NCBI GenBank assembly: GCA_964370395.1
Contig: CAYJIZ010000005.1
Location: 1-64,000, forward strand
Origin: JBGUVL01 sp964370395
GTDB taxonomy: Bacteria; Bacillota_I; Bacilli_A; Erysipelotrichales; Erysipelotrichaceae
Length of the DNA stretch: 64,000 bases
Direction: 5' to 3'
Shown here one piece after another: positions 23,247-32,859 of the stretch. The stretch's first letter is position 1. Each line of letters opens with the position of its first letter. The notes under the pieces are model-generated. The model saw only the letters and a program-made list of their open reading frames with translations. It searched no databases and was not told where the DNA came from. A program made the position numbers and the translations under genes.

Positions 23247-26070
23247 ACGTACCCCTTTCTAATACTTCTTTTAAGTATCTACCCGTATGGGATTGTTCTA
23301 CTTGTGCAATTTCTTCCGGTGTACCACAAGCGATGATGCAACCACCTTCGTCTCCACCTTCTGGACCTAAATCAATAATATGATCCGCACATTTAATAAC
23401 ATCTAAGTTATGTTCAATGACAATAACGGTATCGCCATTTTCCACAATACGGCGTAACACTTTTAATAGCGTTGCCACATCATGCGTGTGCAATCCTGTT
23501 GTTGGCTCATCCAAAACAAACAGCGTTTTACCTGTTGCTTTACGTTGTAGTTCACTTGCTAATTTTACACGCTGTGCTTCCCCACCACTTAGTGTTGTCG
23601 CACTTTGTCCTAGCTTGATGTAACCTAATCCAACATCGTAAATCGTTTGTAGTTTGTGTTTGATCTTATGCACTTTAGAGAAGAAAGAAATCGCTTCTTC
23701 TACACTCATGTCTAACACATCAAAGATGTTTTTGCCCTTGTAGGTTACTTGTAGTGTTTCTTCGTTGTAACGTTTTCCACCACACTCTTCACATGCAACA
23801 TACACATCTGGCAAAAAATGCATCGAGATACGAATGATTCCATCTCCCTGGCATGCTTCACAACGTCCTCCTCTTACATTAAAAGAGAAACGTCCTTTTT
23901 CATACCCACGCATTTTTGCTTCCGGTGTTTGCGCAAACAAATCACGAATGTCATCAAACACTCCTGTATACGTTGCTGGGTTACTTCTTGGTGTACGACC
24001 AATTGGATCTTGCGAAATATTTATAATCTTATCAATGTTTTTTAATCCCTTAATCTTATCACAAGCACCTGGTTTCACACGTACTCGACCAAGTTCGTGT
24101 TCCACTCCTTTGCTTAAAATTTCATTTACTAAACTACTCTTTCCACTTCCACTCACACCCGTTACAACACAAAAGGTACCAAGCGGAAATTTAACCGTAA
24201 CATCTTTTAAGTTGTTTTCACGTGCCCCAACAATCTCAATTGCTTTTTTGTTGCCTTTTTTACGCACATTAGGAATATAAATTTGTTTCTTCCCACTTAA
24301 GTATTGTCCCGTAATACTATTTTCATCATTCATGACTTCTTCTACTGTCCCCGCTGATACTACTTCTCCACCATGAATTCCTGCTCCAGGTCCAATATCA
24401 ATCACATAATCACTTTGACGCATCGTATCTTCATCGTGTTCCACCACAATCAAACTGTTTCCTAAATCACGCATTTTCTTTAGTGAATCAATCAAACGAT
24501 CATTATCACGTTGGTGCAGTCCGATACTTGGTTCATCCAATACATACAGAACACCTGTTAAATGCGAACCAATTTGGGTAGCCAAACGAATACGTTGCGC
24601 TTCCCCTCCACTTAATGTCCCTGCTAAACGATCCAGTGTTAAATACGTTAATCCTACATCATTTAAAAACTGCAAACGATTTTCAATTTCTTGTAGGACC
24701 AACTTCGCAATGTTGATTTCTTGTTCGCTCAATTGCAATTGCTTCATAAATAAAAGCGCTTGTTTTACACTCATGCAAGTCCATTCATAAATATTGATTC
24801 CACCTACACGAACACTTAACGCTTGTTCATTCAAACGACGTCCACCACAATCAGGACATGTGTCATCCATCATAAAACTAGCATACCATTCACGAGAGAA
24901 AGAACTTGATGTTTCTAAGAAACGACGCTCGATCAACGTCACAATTCCTTCAATGAATTCCGCTTTATGCGTTACGTTTCCAGACTTCGAATACATCGTA
25001 TATTCAATGACATCTTTGCTTCCATACAATACGATATCCATTTCTTTCTTCGTAAAATCCTTCAATGGTTTATTCAAATCAATTTCATAATAATCACACA
25101 ACGCTTTGAAACGTTGCCACTCTAAATTATCTTTTTGAAGAATGTTCTTGTAGTACACAATACCACCCTTCATAATACTTTTACTACGATCAGGAATCAA
25201 AACATCAAGATCCACTTTTTGTGTAATCCCTAATCCCTTACATGTAGGACACGCACCAAAAGGAGCATTGAAACTAAACAATCTCGGTTCTAATTTAGGA
25301 ATGACAAACCCACAATACTTACAAGCATAATTACTTGAAAACAACAGTTCTTCTTGTTCGTATGTCACAAGCGCCAAACCATCACTTAACTTTAATGCCA
25401 CTTCTAATGAATCATGAATACGAGAACGATCTTCCCCCTTCACAATACGGTCTACCACAACATCCACATTGTGTTTCTTATTTTTTTCTAACTCTTCTAC
25501 TTCTTCTAATAACTTTAATTCTCCATCAACACGAACACGTAAAAAACCTTCTTTTCTCAGTTTATCAAAAAGATCTTTTTGTGTTCCTTTTTTCCCATTC
25601 ACCATCGGTGATAGTATTTGAATTCGCTTCTTGTCTTCAATCTCCATTACTTTATCAACCATCTGTTTGATTGTTTGTGAAGTAATCGGTTCATTGTGTA
25701 TAGGACAATAAGGAACCCCTATACGCGCATAAAGCAAACGCAAATAATCGTATATTTCCGTTACAGTACCTACGGTAGAACGAGGGTTATTACTCGTTGT
25801 TTTTTGGTCAATCGAAATGGATGGGGACAACCCTTCAATGCTATCTACATCCGGTTTCTCACTATTCCCTAAAAACTGTCTTGCATATGCACTTAACGAT
25901 TCCACATAACGGCGTTGCCCTTCTGCATAAATCGTATCAAATGCAAGCGACGTTTTCCCAGAACCAGAAACCCCAGTCATAATGACAAATTTATTTCTAG
26001 GAACATCAATATTTACATTTTTTAAATTGTTTTCTCGTGCTCCTCTTATCGTTATTACATCTTTACTCAT
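23236..26070 (-). CDS. uvrA: Excinuclease ABC subunit A (UvrA)
   Basis: A 944-aa nucleotide excision repair ATPase. Two ABC modules: Walker A MTGVSGSGKTSLAFDTI (N-terminal) and VTGVSGSGKSSLVNEIL (C-terminal), with signatures LSGGEAQRIRLATQIG and LSGGEAQRVKLASEL. Zinc-binding cysteine pairs include CKYCGF, CPTCKG and CEACQGDG. Full length for the family. GAGGTG lies 6 bp before the ATG. It heads the uvrA-hprK-lgt/ppaX-trxB operon. No uvrB is in the window. Confidence 0.98.
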   Translation of the reverse strand: MSKDVITIRGARENNLKNVNIDVPRNKFVIMTGVSGSGKTSLAFDTIYAEGQRRYVESLSAYARQFLGNSEKPDVDSIEGLSPSISIDQKTTSNNPRSTVGTVTEIYDYLRLLYARIGVPYCPIHNEPITSQTIKQMVDKVMEIEDKKRIQILSPMVNGKKGTQKDLFDKLRKEGFLRVRVDGELKLLEEVEELEKNKKHNVDVVVDRIVKGEDRSRIHDSLEVALKLSDGLALVTYEQEELLFSSNYACKYCGFVIPKLEPRLFSFNAPFGACPTCKGLGITQKVDLDVLIPDRSKSIMKGGIVYYKNILQKDNLEWQRFKALCDYYEIDLNKPLKDFTKKEMDIVLYGSKDVIEYTMYSKSGNVTHKAEFIEGIVTLIERRFLETSSSFSREWYASFMMDDTCPDCGGRRLNEQALSVRVGGINIYEWTCMSVKQALLFMKQLQLSEQEINIAKLVLQEIENRLQFLNDVGLTYLTLDRLAGTLSGGEAQRIRLATQIGSHLTGVLYVLDEPSIGLHQRDNDRLIDSLKKMRDLGNSLIVVEHDEDTMRQSDYVIDIGPGAGIHGGEVVSAGTVEEVMNDENSITGQYLSGKKQIYIPNVRKKGNKKAIEIVGARENNLKDVTVKFPLGTFCVVTGVSGSGKSSLVNEILSKGVEHELGRVRVKPGACDKIKGLKNIDKIINISQDPIGRTPRSNPATYTGVFDDIRDLFAQTPEAKMRGYEKGRFSFNVRGGRCEACQGDGIIRISMHFLPDVYVACEECGGKRYNEETLQVTYKGKNIFDVLDMSVEEAISFFSKVHKIKHKLQTIYDVGLGYIKLGQSATTLSGGEAQRVKLASELQRKATGKTLFVLDEPTTGLHTHDVATLLKVLRRIVENGDTVIVIEHNLDVIKCADHIIDLGPEGGDEGGCIIACGTPEEIAQVEQSHTGRYLKEVLERGTYES

Positions 26071-26162
26071 CTTGTCACCTCTTTGCTTACAAAATCTTTT
26101 ATCTCATTTTTATGTACTCAATCATTTTACCATTTTTTGTTTACAATTACACTCTTATGCTT

Positions 26163-26190
26163 AAAAAAACACGACAAAAACAAATCGTGT
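26163..26190 (-). terminator. Intrinsic terminator upstream of uvrA
   Basis: Minus strand ACACGA...TCGTGT followed by seven T residues. It is the second strong terminator after the structured region at 26243-26527, isolating uvrA from upstream transcription. Confidence 0.75.
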
Positions 26191-26242
26191 CTTTTCTTTC
26201 AAAACCTACATGAAATGGGTATTCCATCTGTTTATTGATATA

Positions 26243-26527
26243 AAAAAAGGTAACAGAATAAAGCATCCCCTTTATTCTGTTACCGGTATGCTTAGCATAC
26301 CTTTGAGAAGAATATAAACATCTCCATCCCTTATCTTTATCACTCACCATTTCACATCGAAAGGCTACCACACCAAACCCCATCAAGCACCATCCACATG
26401 CTTAAGTGATGTTATTATGTAGTGAAATGGTAGTGTGATAAACAAATTAATCGACTAGCATCCATACAAATGCGCAAGTCTTCTTGTAATACAAAACCAT
26501 TGTATTACATGGAGTGCAATAAAAATG
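26243..26527 (-). ncRNA. Candidate structured non-coding RNA between atpC and uvrA
   Basis: No ORF is convincing here. A minus-strand -10 TATAAT (26534-26539) with TTGTTT 19 bp upstream could start an RNA of ~285 nt. A long stem pairs 26422-26441 with 26337-26355 (TTATCAC and ACCATTTCAC arms separated by a small internal loop) and encloses a further hairpin. An 8-bp palindrome GGTATGCT-AAGCATACC (26285-26301) follows. Last is a perfect 14-bp terminator stem (26249-26262 with 26271-26284) followed by seven T. It matches no RNA family I can name. Confidence 0.5.
26486..26508. repeat. Inverted repeat GTAATACAA/TTGTATTAC
   Basis: A 9-bp perfect inverted repeat with a 5-bp centre lies near the proposed 5' end of the structured RNA. 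It may be a 5' hairpin or an operator. Confidence 0.4.
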
Positions 26528-26570
26528 CAATTCATTATAAAGAAATTGCGTATTTTTTAAACAAAATAAT

Positions 26571-26597
26571 AAAAAAGAGATGACTCTCGTCATCTCT
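26571..26597 (-). terminator. Intrinsic terminator of the F-type ATPase operon
   Basis: Minus strand AGAGATGAC-GAGA-GTCATCTCT followed by TTTTT, overlapping the atpC stop. Confidence 0.92.
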
Positions 26598-26997
26598 ACA
26601 TAGGTTTTCTTTCTTTTAGACTAATACGATTAATTGCTTTCTGTAGTGCAATTTCAGCTCTTCGCATATTGGCTTCACTCTCTTTGGAAGCCAATCGTTT
26701 CTCAGCACGTGCTTTCGCTTTTTGTGCTCTTTCGATATCGATTTCTTCTTCTCCCTCAATGGAATCCGTTAAAATGCGAACCTCATTATTTGCGAAGTGT
26801 AATAATCCACCAGCAATGGCATATTCTTGCTTATCGTTTTCTAATACAATTTCTAATTTTGAAATTTTAAGCATTGCGACAAGTGGCATATGGTTTGCTA
26901 ATAAACCAAATTCCCCTTCTACACTACATGCGTTCACTTGTAGTGCATCGCATTGTTTGTACAATCCAACTGGTGTGATAATTTTAACCTGCATCAT
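26596..26997 (-). CDS. atpC: F-type ATP synthase subunit epsilon
   Basis: 133 aa from the ATG at 26997 (AGGTG 6 bp upstream). The N-terminal beta-sandwich has VKIITPVGLYKQCDA and GEFGLLANHMPLVAML, and the C-terminal helical hairpin has RAQKAKARAEKRL. Epsilon couples F1 rotation and can inhibit ATP hydrolysis. Last gene of the atp operon; its start overlaps the atpD stop. Confidence 0.95.
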   Translation of the reverse strand: MMQVKIITPVGLYKQCDALQVNACSVEGEFGLLANHMPLVAMLKISKLEIVLENDKQEYAIAGGLLHFANNEVRILTDSIEGEEEIDIERAQKAKARAEKRLASKESEANMRRAEIALQKAINRISLKERKPM

Positions 26998-26998
26998 A

Positions 26999-28402
26999 CT
27001 ATGCACCTAATTCTTTCGCTTTTTCCACTACTTCTTCAATCGTTCCTACAAACATAAATGCTTGTTCAGGAAGATCATCGTATTTTCCTTCTAACAATTC
27101 TTTAAAACTACGAATCGTTTCTTCTTTTGTTACATATCTACCACTCATTCCTGAGAAAATCTCAGCAACGTTAAATGGTTGTGATAAGAAGTTACGAACA
27201 CGACGTGCTCTATTAACCGTAATCTTATCTTCTTCACTCAATTCATCCATCCCTAAAATCGCGATGATGTCTTGTAATTCTTTATAGCGTTGTAATAATG
27301 TTTGCACATTTCTTGCTACTTCATAGTGTTCTTCACCAACTACTAATGGATCCAAAATACGACTACTTGATTCCAATGGATCTACCGCTGGATAAATACC
27401 TAACGATGCAATTCCACGATCCAATACCGTTTTCGCATCCAAATGCGTAAACGCTGTCGCTGGTGCAGGATCCGTTAAATCATCCGCTGGTACATATACC
27501 GCTTGTACGGATGTAATCGATCCATTTTTCGTTGAAGTAATACGTTCTTGTAATGCACCCATTTCCGTCGCTAATGTAGGTTGGTATCCAACCGCACTAG
27601 GCATACGTCCTAATAAGGCACTTACTTCACTTCCCGCTTGCGTGAAACGGAAAATATTATCAACGAACAACAACACGTCTTGGTGGTCTACATCACGGTA
27701 GTATTCTGCCATGGTAAGACCCGTTAATGCGACACGCATTCTCGCTCCTGGTGATTCGTTCATTTGTCCATATACTAATACGGTTTTATCCAATACACCA
27801 GAATCTTTCATTTCATGGTACATGTCATTTCCTTCACGAGTACGTTCCCCGACTCCAGTAACAACACTTCGTCCCCCATGTTCTTTCGCAATATTGTGGA
27901 TTAACTCTTGGATTAACACGGTTTTACCAACCCCAGCTCCTCCAAATAAACCAATCTTTCCACCTTTTGAATAAGGACACAGTAAGTCGATTACTTTAAT
28001 TCCTGTTTCTAACATCTCAGCAGATGTTTGTTGTTCATCAAAGGAAGGGGCTTCTCTGTGAATTGGCATTCTTTTGACACTCTCACCTAATGGTGCTAAT
28101 TCATCAATTTCACGCCCTAACACATTAAACATTCTTCCTAATACTTCTTCTCCAACAGGTACACTAATCGGTGCTCCTGTATCGATTGCTTCCATTCCTC
28201 TCACTAAACCATCCGTAGAACCCATGGCAATACAACGAACTCGCTCATCACCTAAATGCTGTGCCGCTTCTACGACCAAAGGAAGTTCTCCATTGTTTAG
28301 GGGAATTTCAATTGCGGATAACAATTTTGGCAATTCATTTTCAAACAGGATATCGACAACTGGTCCGATGACCTGTACTATTTCACCTTTGTTAACACTC
28401 AT
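26999..28402 (-). CDS. atpD: F-type ATP synthase subunit beta
   Basis: A 467-aa catalytic F1 subunit. Walker A FGGAGVGKTVLIQELI (near residue 150), the GERTREGNDMYHEM motif with the catalytic glutamate, Walker B VLLFVDNIFRF and LLGRMPSAVGYQPTL. Full length. Part of the contiguous operon atpZ-I-B-E-F-H-A-G-D-C. Confidence 0.98.
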   Translation of the reverse strand: MSVNKGEIVQVIGPVVDILFENELPKLLSAIEIPLNNGELPLVVEAAQHLGDERVRCIAMGSTDGLVRGMEAIDTGAPISVPVGEEVLGRMFNVLGREIDELAPLGESVKRMPIHREAPSFDEQQTSAEMLETGIKVIDLLCPYSKGGKIGLFGGAGVGKTVLIQELIHNIAKEHGGRSVVTGVGERTREGNDMYHEMKDSGVLDKTVLVYGQMNESPGARMRVALTGLTMAEYYRDVDHQDVLLFVDNIFRFTQAGSEVSALLGRMPSAVGYQPTLATEMGALQERITSTKNGSITSVQAVYVPADDLTDPAPATAFTHLDAKTVLDRGIASLGIYPAVDPLESSSRILDPLVVGEEHYEVARNVQTLLQRYKELQDIIAILGMDELSEEDKITVNRARRVRNFLSQPFNVAEIFSGMSGRYVTKEETIRSFKELLEGKYDDLPEQAFMFVGTIEEVVEKAKELGA

Positions 28403-28419
28403 ATGTTTCCTCCTTTACT

Positions 28420-29256
28420 TTACAGCGCGTTTGCACCACCGACAATCTCAGTAATTTCCTGAGTAATCGCAGCTTGACGAGCTTGGTTAAATTGTAATTC
28501 TAATTGGTCTCTTAAATCTTGTGCGTTGTCTGTTGCTGTTTCCATCGCATTTTGACGAGACCCTTGTTCACTTGTTTTTGTTTCTAACCAATAACTATAA
28601 AGTAATGATTTTAGAAACATCGGAATCAAATCATCTAAGATTTGTTCACCAGTTGGTTCAAAGATTGTCGTTTGCATTGAAACCACACCTTTTCCTACAT
28701 TTTCTACTGGTAATAACGTAAGGTGTGCAGGTTCAAAGGTAACAGGATTCACATATTGTGTATACACAATTTCAATTCCACCTACACTTTGTTCTGCATA
28801 CATTGACAAAGCCGTATTGGCAACATCTACGATGTCTTCATACCCTTCTTCATCTACGTTCACTAATGTCTTAACAATATTGTACCCGCGATTTTTTAGC
28901 CATGTACTACCACGGCTACCTAATACGATCACAGGACTTTCTTTGTCAATTTCACTTTCTAACAAACGGTATTCATTCGCATTGTAACCACCACATAATC
29001 CCATATCGGAAGTAAAGATGATCACCAATGGTTTCTTACTTTTATCACAAAGCAAATAAGGATGCGAACTATCGTTCAAGTTAACGATAATATTATCTAC
29101 CGTTTCTTTTAAGTACTTCGCATACTCTCTATTTTCTTCCATTCTCACTTTGCATTTCTTTAATTTACTAGCGGCAACAAGTTGCATCGCTTTCGTGATT
29201 TTTTTTGTAGAATCAACAGAACGAATCCGGTTCTTGATTTCTAATTTACTAGCCAT
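28420..29256 (-). CDS. atpG: F-type ATP synthase subunit gamma
   Basis: A 278-aa rotor shaft subunit. N-terminal helix IKNRIRSVDSTKKITKAMQLVAASKL and C-terminal helix ENATDNAQDLRDQL-like sequence ending ITQEITEIVGGANAL; the mid-domain FTSDMGLCGGYNAN is conserved. Lies between atpA and atpD as usual. Confidence 0.97.
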   Translation of the reverse strand: MASKLEIKNRIRSVDSTKKITKAMQLVAASKLKKCKVRMEENREYAKYLKETVDNIIVNLNDSSHPYLLCDKSKKPLVIIFTSDMGLCGGYNANEYRLLESEIDKESPVIVLGSRGSTWLKNRGYNIVKTLVNVDEEGYEDIVDVANTALSMYAEQSVGGIEIVYTQYVNPVTFEPAHLTLLPVENVGKGVVSMQTTIFEPTGEQILDDLIPMFLKSLLYSYWLETKTSEQGSRQNAMETATDNAQDLRDQLELQFNQARQAAITQEITEIVGGANAL

Positions 29257-29259
29257 AAA

Positions 29260-30777
29260 CTATTCCTTAATTGTCTCAAAAACCAATTTGAATTCGTCTA
29301 ATGCAAGTCGTAACTTCGCATCTAACGCATCGCTAATTTTTTCTTCTCGATCCAATTCTTCTACAATTTCCGCATGTTTATTTTTCATAAACTTATGCAT
29401 TTCACGTTCGTATTGTTGAATGTCTTCAATAGCCACTTCGCGTAAAAATTTATTTTTTGCCGCAAACAATGATAACACTTGTTCCGTCACTGTAAATGGT
29501 GAATATTGTGCTTGTTTTAATAACTCAGTCAAGCGTTCCCCATGGTCTAGTGTCGCTTTTGTAGTAGGATCTAAATCACTACCAAATTGCGTAAATGCTT
29601 GTAACTCACGATATTGCGCAAGTTCTAGTTTTAAACTTCCTGATACTTGTTTCATTGCTTTTACTTGTGCGCTACTTCCTACACGAGATACGGATAATCC
29701 ACTATCTACGGCAGGACGAACACCCGCATTAAACAATTCTGTCTGCAAGAAGATTTGTCCATCTGTAATCGAAATAACGTTTGTTGGAATATAAGCAGCA
29801 ATGTCTCCTGCTTGGGTTTCAATGATTGGCAATGCCGTCAAAGAACCTAATCCATATTGTTCGTTTAATTTCGCACTACGCTCTAATAATCTTGAATGCA
29901 AATAGAAAACATCTCCAGGGTATGCTTCACGCCCTGGTGGACGCTTCAACAACAATGACATCGTACGATACGCTACCGCATGCTTACTCAAGTCATCGTA
30001 GACGATTAATACGTCTTCGCCATTTTCCATCCATTCTTCTCCAATTGCACAACCTGCATAAGGTGCAATGTATTGAAGAGGTGCTGCTTCACTTGCTGTG
30101 GAAGATACAATCGTTGTATACTCCATCGCACCATGTGATCTTAGCTTCTCGACAATTTGTGCAACCGTACTCGCTTTTTGTCCAATTGCTACATAAATAC
30201 ATTTTACGCCATTGCCTTTTTGGTTTAAAATCGTATCAATCGCAATTGCTGTTTTCCCAGTTTGGCGATCTCCGATAATTAACTCACGTTGCCCTTTTCC
30301 AATTGGAATCATCGAGTCAATACATTTTAACCCTGTTTGCAAAGGTTGATGTACTGATTTTCTTGTCATTACCCCAGGTGCAACTCTTTCTACTGGACGA
30401 TACGTATCGCTAACGATAGGTGTTCCTCCATCAATGGCTTGCCCTAGTGCATTCACAACTCTTCCTAGCATACAATCTCCAACAGGTACTTCGATAATAC
30501 GATTGGTACGTTTTACCTCGTCCCCTTCTTTGATCTCTGCATCAGAACCCATCAAAACGGCTCCCACCGCTTCTTCTTCCAAGTTTAAAACCATACCATA
30601 AACGTCACCTGGAAAAAGCAATAATTCACCAGCCATCGCATTTCTTAAACCATGAACCATCGCAATTCCATCACCAACACTAATTATGGTACCAACTTCA
30701 TTTACTTCCAAAGAATCATCGTATCTTTTTATTTGATTCTTTATAATTTTACTAATCTCTTCAGGTCTTAAATTCAC
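29260..30777 (-). CDS. atpA: F-type ATP synthase subunit alpha
   Basis: A 505-aa regulatory nucleotide-binding F1 subunit. Walker A IIGDRQTGKTAIAIDTI, VYDDLSKHAVAYR, PGREAYPGDVFYLHSRLLERSAK, and the conserved arginine-finger region SVSRVGSSAQ. Four bases separate its stop from the atpG start. Confidence 0.98.
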   Translation of the reverse strand: MNLRPEEISKIIKNQIKRYDDSLEVNEVGTIISVGDGIAMVHGLRNAMAGELLLFPGDVYGMVLNLEEEAVGAVLMGSDAEIKEGDEVKRTNRIIEVPVGDCMLGRVVNALGQAIDGGTPIVSDTYRPVERVAPGVMTRKSVHQPLQTGLKCIDSMIPIGKGQRELIIGDRQTGKTAIAIDTILNQKGNGVKCIYVAIGQKASTVAQIVEKLRSHGAMEYTTIVSSTASEAAPLQYIAPYAGCAIGEEWMENGEDVLIVYDDLSKHAVAYRTMSLLLKRPPGREAYPGDVFYLHSRLLERSAKLNEQYGLGSLTALPIIETQAGDIAAYIPTNVISITDGQIFLQTELFNAGVRPAVDSGLSVSRVGSSAQVKAMKQVSGSLKLELAQYRELQAFTQFGSDLDPTTKATLDHGERLTELLKQAQYSPFTVTEQVLSLFAAKNKFLREVAIEDIQQYEREMHKFMKNKHAEIVEELDREEKISDALDAKLRLALDEFKLVFETIKE

Positions 30778-30797
30778 CTTTTCACCACCTCGCTTTG

Positions 30798-31337
30798 TTA
30801 TAGCGTCGTCTTCATTACCTGTTCTTTCAAACGCTGCAAACGCGTCGCTGCACTATTGTCTAAAATTTCATCTTTGATTCTAATTTTAACACCTGCTAAC
30901 AACTCTTCGTTTACACTTGTTTTTACTTCAATCTTTTTGTTTAATTTCTTTTCTAACATCGCTACAATATCTTGGATCTCTTGTTCATCCAGTGCACTTG
31001 CACTTTCAATAAACGCAATCTCAATATTATTGTAATCGTTGTACATCGCGAAATAGCATTTGCAAATTTCATCGAAATTTTTAAAGCGACTTTTGTCTAT
31101 TAACAATTTCACAAAGTTAATTACGTAAGCATCCACTTCTGTATACACTTGCGTAATGATCTCTTTTTTATCTGTCTTACTAATTTTAGGATGTTCCATC
31201 ACATCACGTAACTCTTTGTTTTGTGACAATGTCTTTTGCATCCCTAGCAAATCCTGTTTGAATTGATCTAACTTGTTTTCTTCTTTTGCTAACTCAAAAA
31301 GCGCTTGTGCGTAGTTCATCGCAACTAATCGTGCCAT
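30798..31337 (-). CDS. atpH: F-type ATP synthase subunit delta
   Basis: A 179-aa stator subunit linking the F1 head to b. N-terminal helical domain (AMNYAQALFELAKEENKLDQF-type start) and C-terminal GVKIRIKDEILDNSAATRLQRLKEQV. The start overlaps atpF by 13 bp. Confidence 0.93.
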   Translation of the reverse strand: MARLVAMNYAQALFELAKEENKLDQFKQDLLGMQKTLSQNKELRDVMEHPKISKTDKKEIITQVYTEVDAYVINFVKLLIDKSRFKNFDEICKCYFAMYNDYNNIEIAFIESASALDEQEIQDIVAMLEKKLNKKIEVKTSVNEELLAGVKIRIKDEILDNSAATRLQRLKEQVMKTTL

Positions 31338-31843
31338 GACGCTTCCCCAGCTTTTTCAATGAAGTCTTCAACATACTTCTTCTGTGTATCTTCATCCAAT
31401 TCTTTACCCACTACTTTCTTGGCTGCCATAAATGCAACTTCGCTAATCTCTTCTTTCATCTGTTCTCTTACTTTAGACTTCTCATTTTCGATTTCAAAAG
31501 CTGCACGCTCTTTTGTCAGCATCGCATTTTCTTTTGCTTTTGCGACAATATCACTCGCTTCTTTTGCAGCATTGTCTTTCGCAATCGAAATAATTTCTTT
31601 CGCTTCTGATTTTACTGCTGCCATCTTTTCTTCGTATTGAGCCTTCAGCGCTTCACTCTCTTGTAAGTTTGTCGCACTTTGGTCCAATTCACTTTGAATA
31701 TGAGCTGCTCTCGCTTCTAAATAATCTTGAACATACTTCCAGAAAAACTTTCTCACAAAAAGTACGATAAGAATTGTGGAGATTAACACCATTACTGCAT
31801 CTTGAATATTTAAACGTAGATAATTGTCTATATTAATATCCAT
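31325..31843 (-). CDS. atpF: F-type ATP synthase subunit b
   Basis: A 172-aa stator stalk. One N-terminal membrane helix (VMVLISTILIVLFVRKFFW) is followed by a long charged coiled-coil rich in Ala, Lys and Glu and a short C-terminal part (EVAFMAAKKVVGKELDEDTQ). Positioned between atpE and atpH. Confidence 0.95.
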   Translation of the reverse strand: MDINIDNYLRLNIQDAVMVLISTILIVLFVRKFFWKYVQDYLEARAAHIQSELDQSATNLQESEALKAQYEEKMAAVKSEAKEIISIAKDNAAKEASDIVAKAKENAMLTKERAAFEIENEKSKVREQMKEEISEVAFMAAKKVVGKELDEDTQKKYVEDFIEKAGEASWHD

Positions 31844-31873
31844 AGAATGTCTCCTTTCTTATGTATTTCTTGC

Positions 31874-32119
31874 TTATCCTTTAATAAAGATTAATAATAA
31901 CGCTACAACTAACGCATAAATCCCTGTTGTTTCCGCAAGGGCAATACCTAATACCATGATTGATCTAATTTTTCCTGCTGCTTCAGGGTTACGCCCTGTT
32001 GCTTCCGCACCTTTTCCAGCGGCAAATCCTTGCCCCATCCCAGGTCCTAAACCACCGATCATCGCTAGACCAGCTCCTAAACAAGCCATACCTGCCACAA
32101 AAAATTGATTGAATTCCAT
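31874..32119 (-). CDS. atpE: F-type ATP synthase subunit c, Na+-type motif
   Basis: An 81-aa two-helix proteolipid forming the rotor ring. Helix 1 has GGLGPGMGQGFAAGKG with Gln30; helix 2 has LAETTGIYALVVALLL with the ion-carrying Glu63 followed by Thr64 and with Tyr68. Gln (helix 1), Glu, Ser/Thr and Tyr at these places form the sodium site in Ilyobacter-type c-rings, whereas proton c-subunits usually read E-A-L-P here. A Na+-translocating F-ATPase is therefore predicted, by motif only. Confidence 0.96.
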   Translation of the reverse strand: MEFNQFFVAGMACLGAGLAMIGGLGPGMGQGFAAGKGAEATGRNPEAAGKIRSIMVLGIALAETTGIYALVVALLLIFIKG

Positions 32120-32157
32120 ATTAATTTCCTCCTAAATATAAATTCTATTTTTATTTT

Positions 32158-32859
32158 TTATTCCCCAGCGTCCGCAGACTCTCCAAGGAAGAATGTCGCT
32201 AACATAAAGAATATATATGTTTGCATAAATGCCGTAAACACATCGAAATACAAATGTAAGAACGGAGTTACCGCATACATTAAGATACTGAAAGGCCAAA
32301 TGTTTTTCACCAGCATATACAATAATGTAATGATGATGGTACCTCCCAACATATTTCCAAATAAACGTAAGGTTAATGATACCGGAAAGGCAAAATCACC
32401 AATAATGTTTAAGGGAAGCAAGAAGGGTACAGGTTCTAACCACGCCTTAAATTTACCTTTTATCCCATGTAGTTTAATATCTGTTCCATGAATCAATAGG
32501 AACATACAAAGTACTAACGTGATTACCAAACTCAGATTAGATGTTGGCGTTTGAAACCCTAGCAAACCGACTAAATTCGAAACCACCATCATTACCATAA
32601 TGGTTCCTAGAAACGGTAAGTACATCCAGGTTTTCTTATTCAAGTTTCCACTGATGACGCCCGTCATTACATTGACTAACTGTTCAAATACTAGAATGAC
32701 ACCTTTTGGTGCTTTGGTGGGATCGGCATTTTTAAATTTCTTCCCAACAATATAAAACATCGTACAGACAATTAGACCGATGACGATCCAAATTATGATG
32801 GATTGATGAATAAACCATTCATAATTGCCAAAGTGGAGTAGAAGACCATCTGTTTTCAA
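32158..32859 (-). CDS. atpB: F-type ATP synthase subunit a
   Basis: A 233-aa membrane subunit that forms the ion channels against the c-ring. Several helices; LPLNIIGDFAFPVSLTLRLFGNMLGG carries the essential Arg, and the C-terminal helix is YFDVFTAFMQTYIFFMLATFF. A GTG or TTG is not needed; the ATG lies one base past the atpI stop. Confidence 0.96.
   Translation of the reverse strand: MKTDGLLLHFGNYEWFIHQSIIIWIVIGLIVCTMFYIVGKKFKNADPTKAPKGVILVFEQLVNVMTGVISGNLNKKTWMYLPFLGTIMVMMVVSNLVGLLGFQTPTSNLSLVITLVLCMFLLIHGTDIKLHGIKGKFKAWLEPVPFLLPLNIIGDFAFPVSLTLRLFGNMLGGTIIITLLYMLVKNIWPFSILMYAVTPFLHLYFDVFTAFMQTYIFFMLATFFLGESADAGE

Noticed and set aside
23834..24280. Plus-strand 148-codon frame within uvrA
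   Set aside because: Antisense to conserved UvrA ABC sequence; no independent signals.
26147..26386. 79-codon minus-strand frame upstream of uvrA
   Set aside because: Runs through the perfect terminator stem and palindrome; Cys/Arg/Phe-rich sequence without ribosome site. The DNA is better explained as structured RNA.
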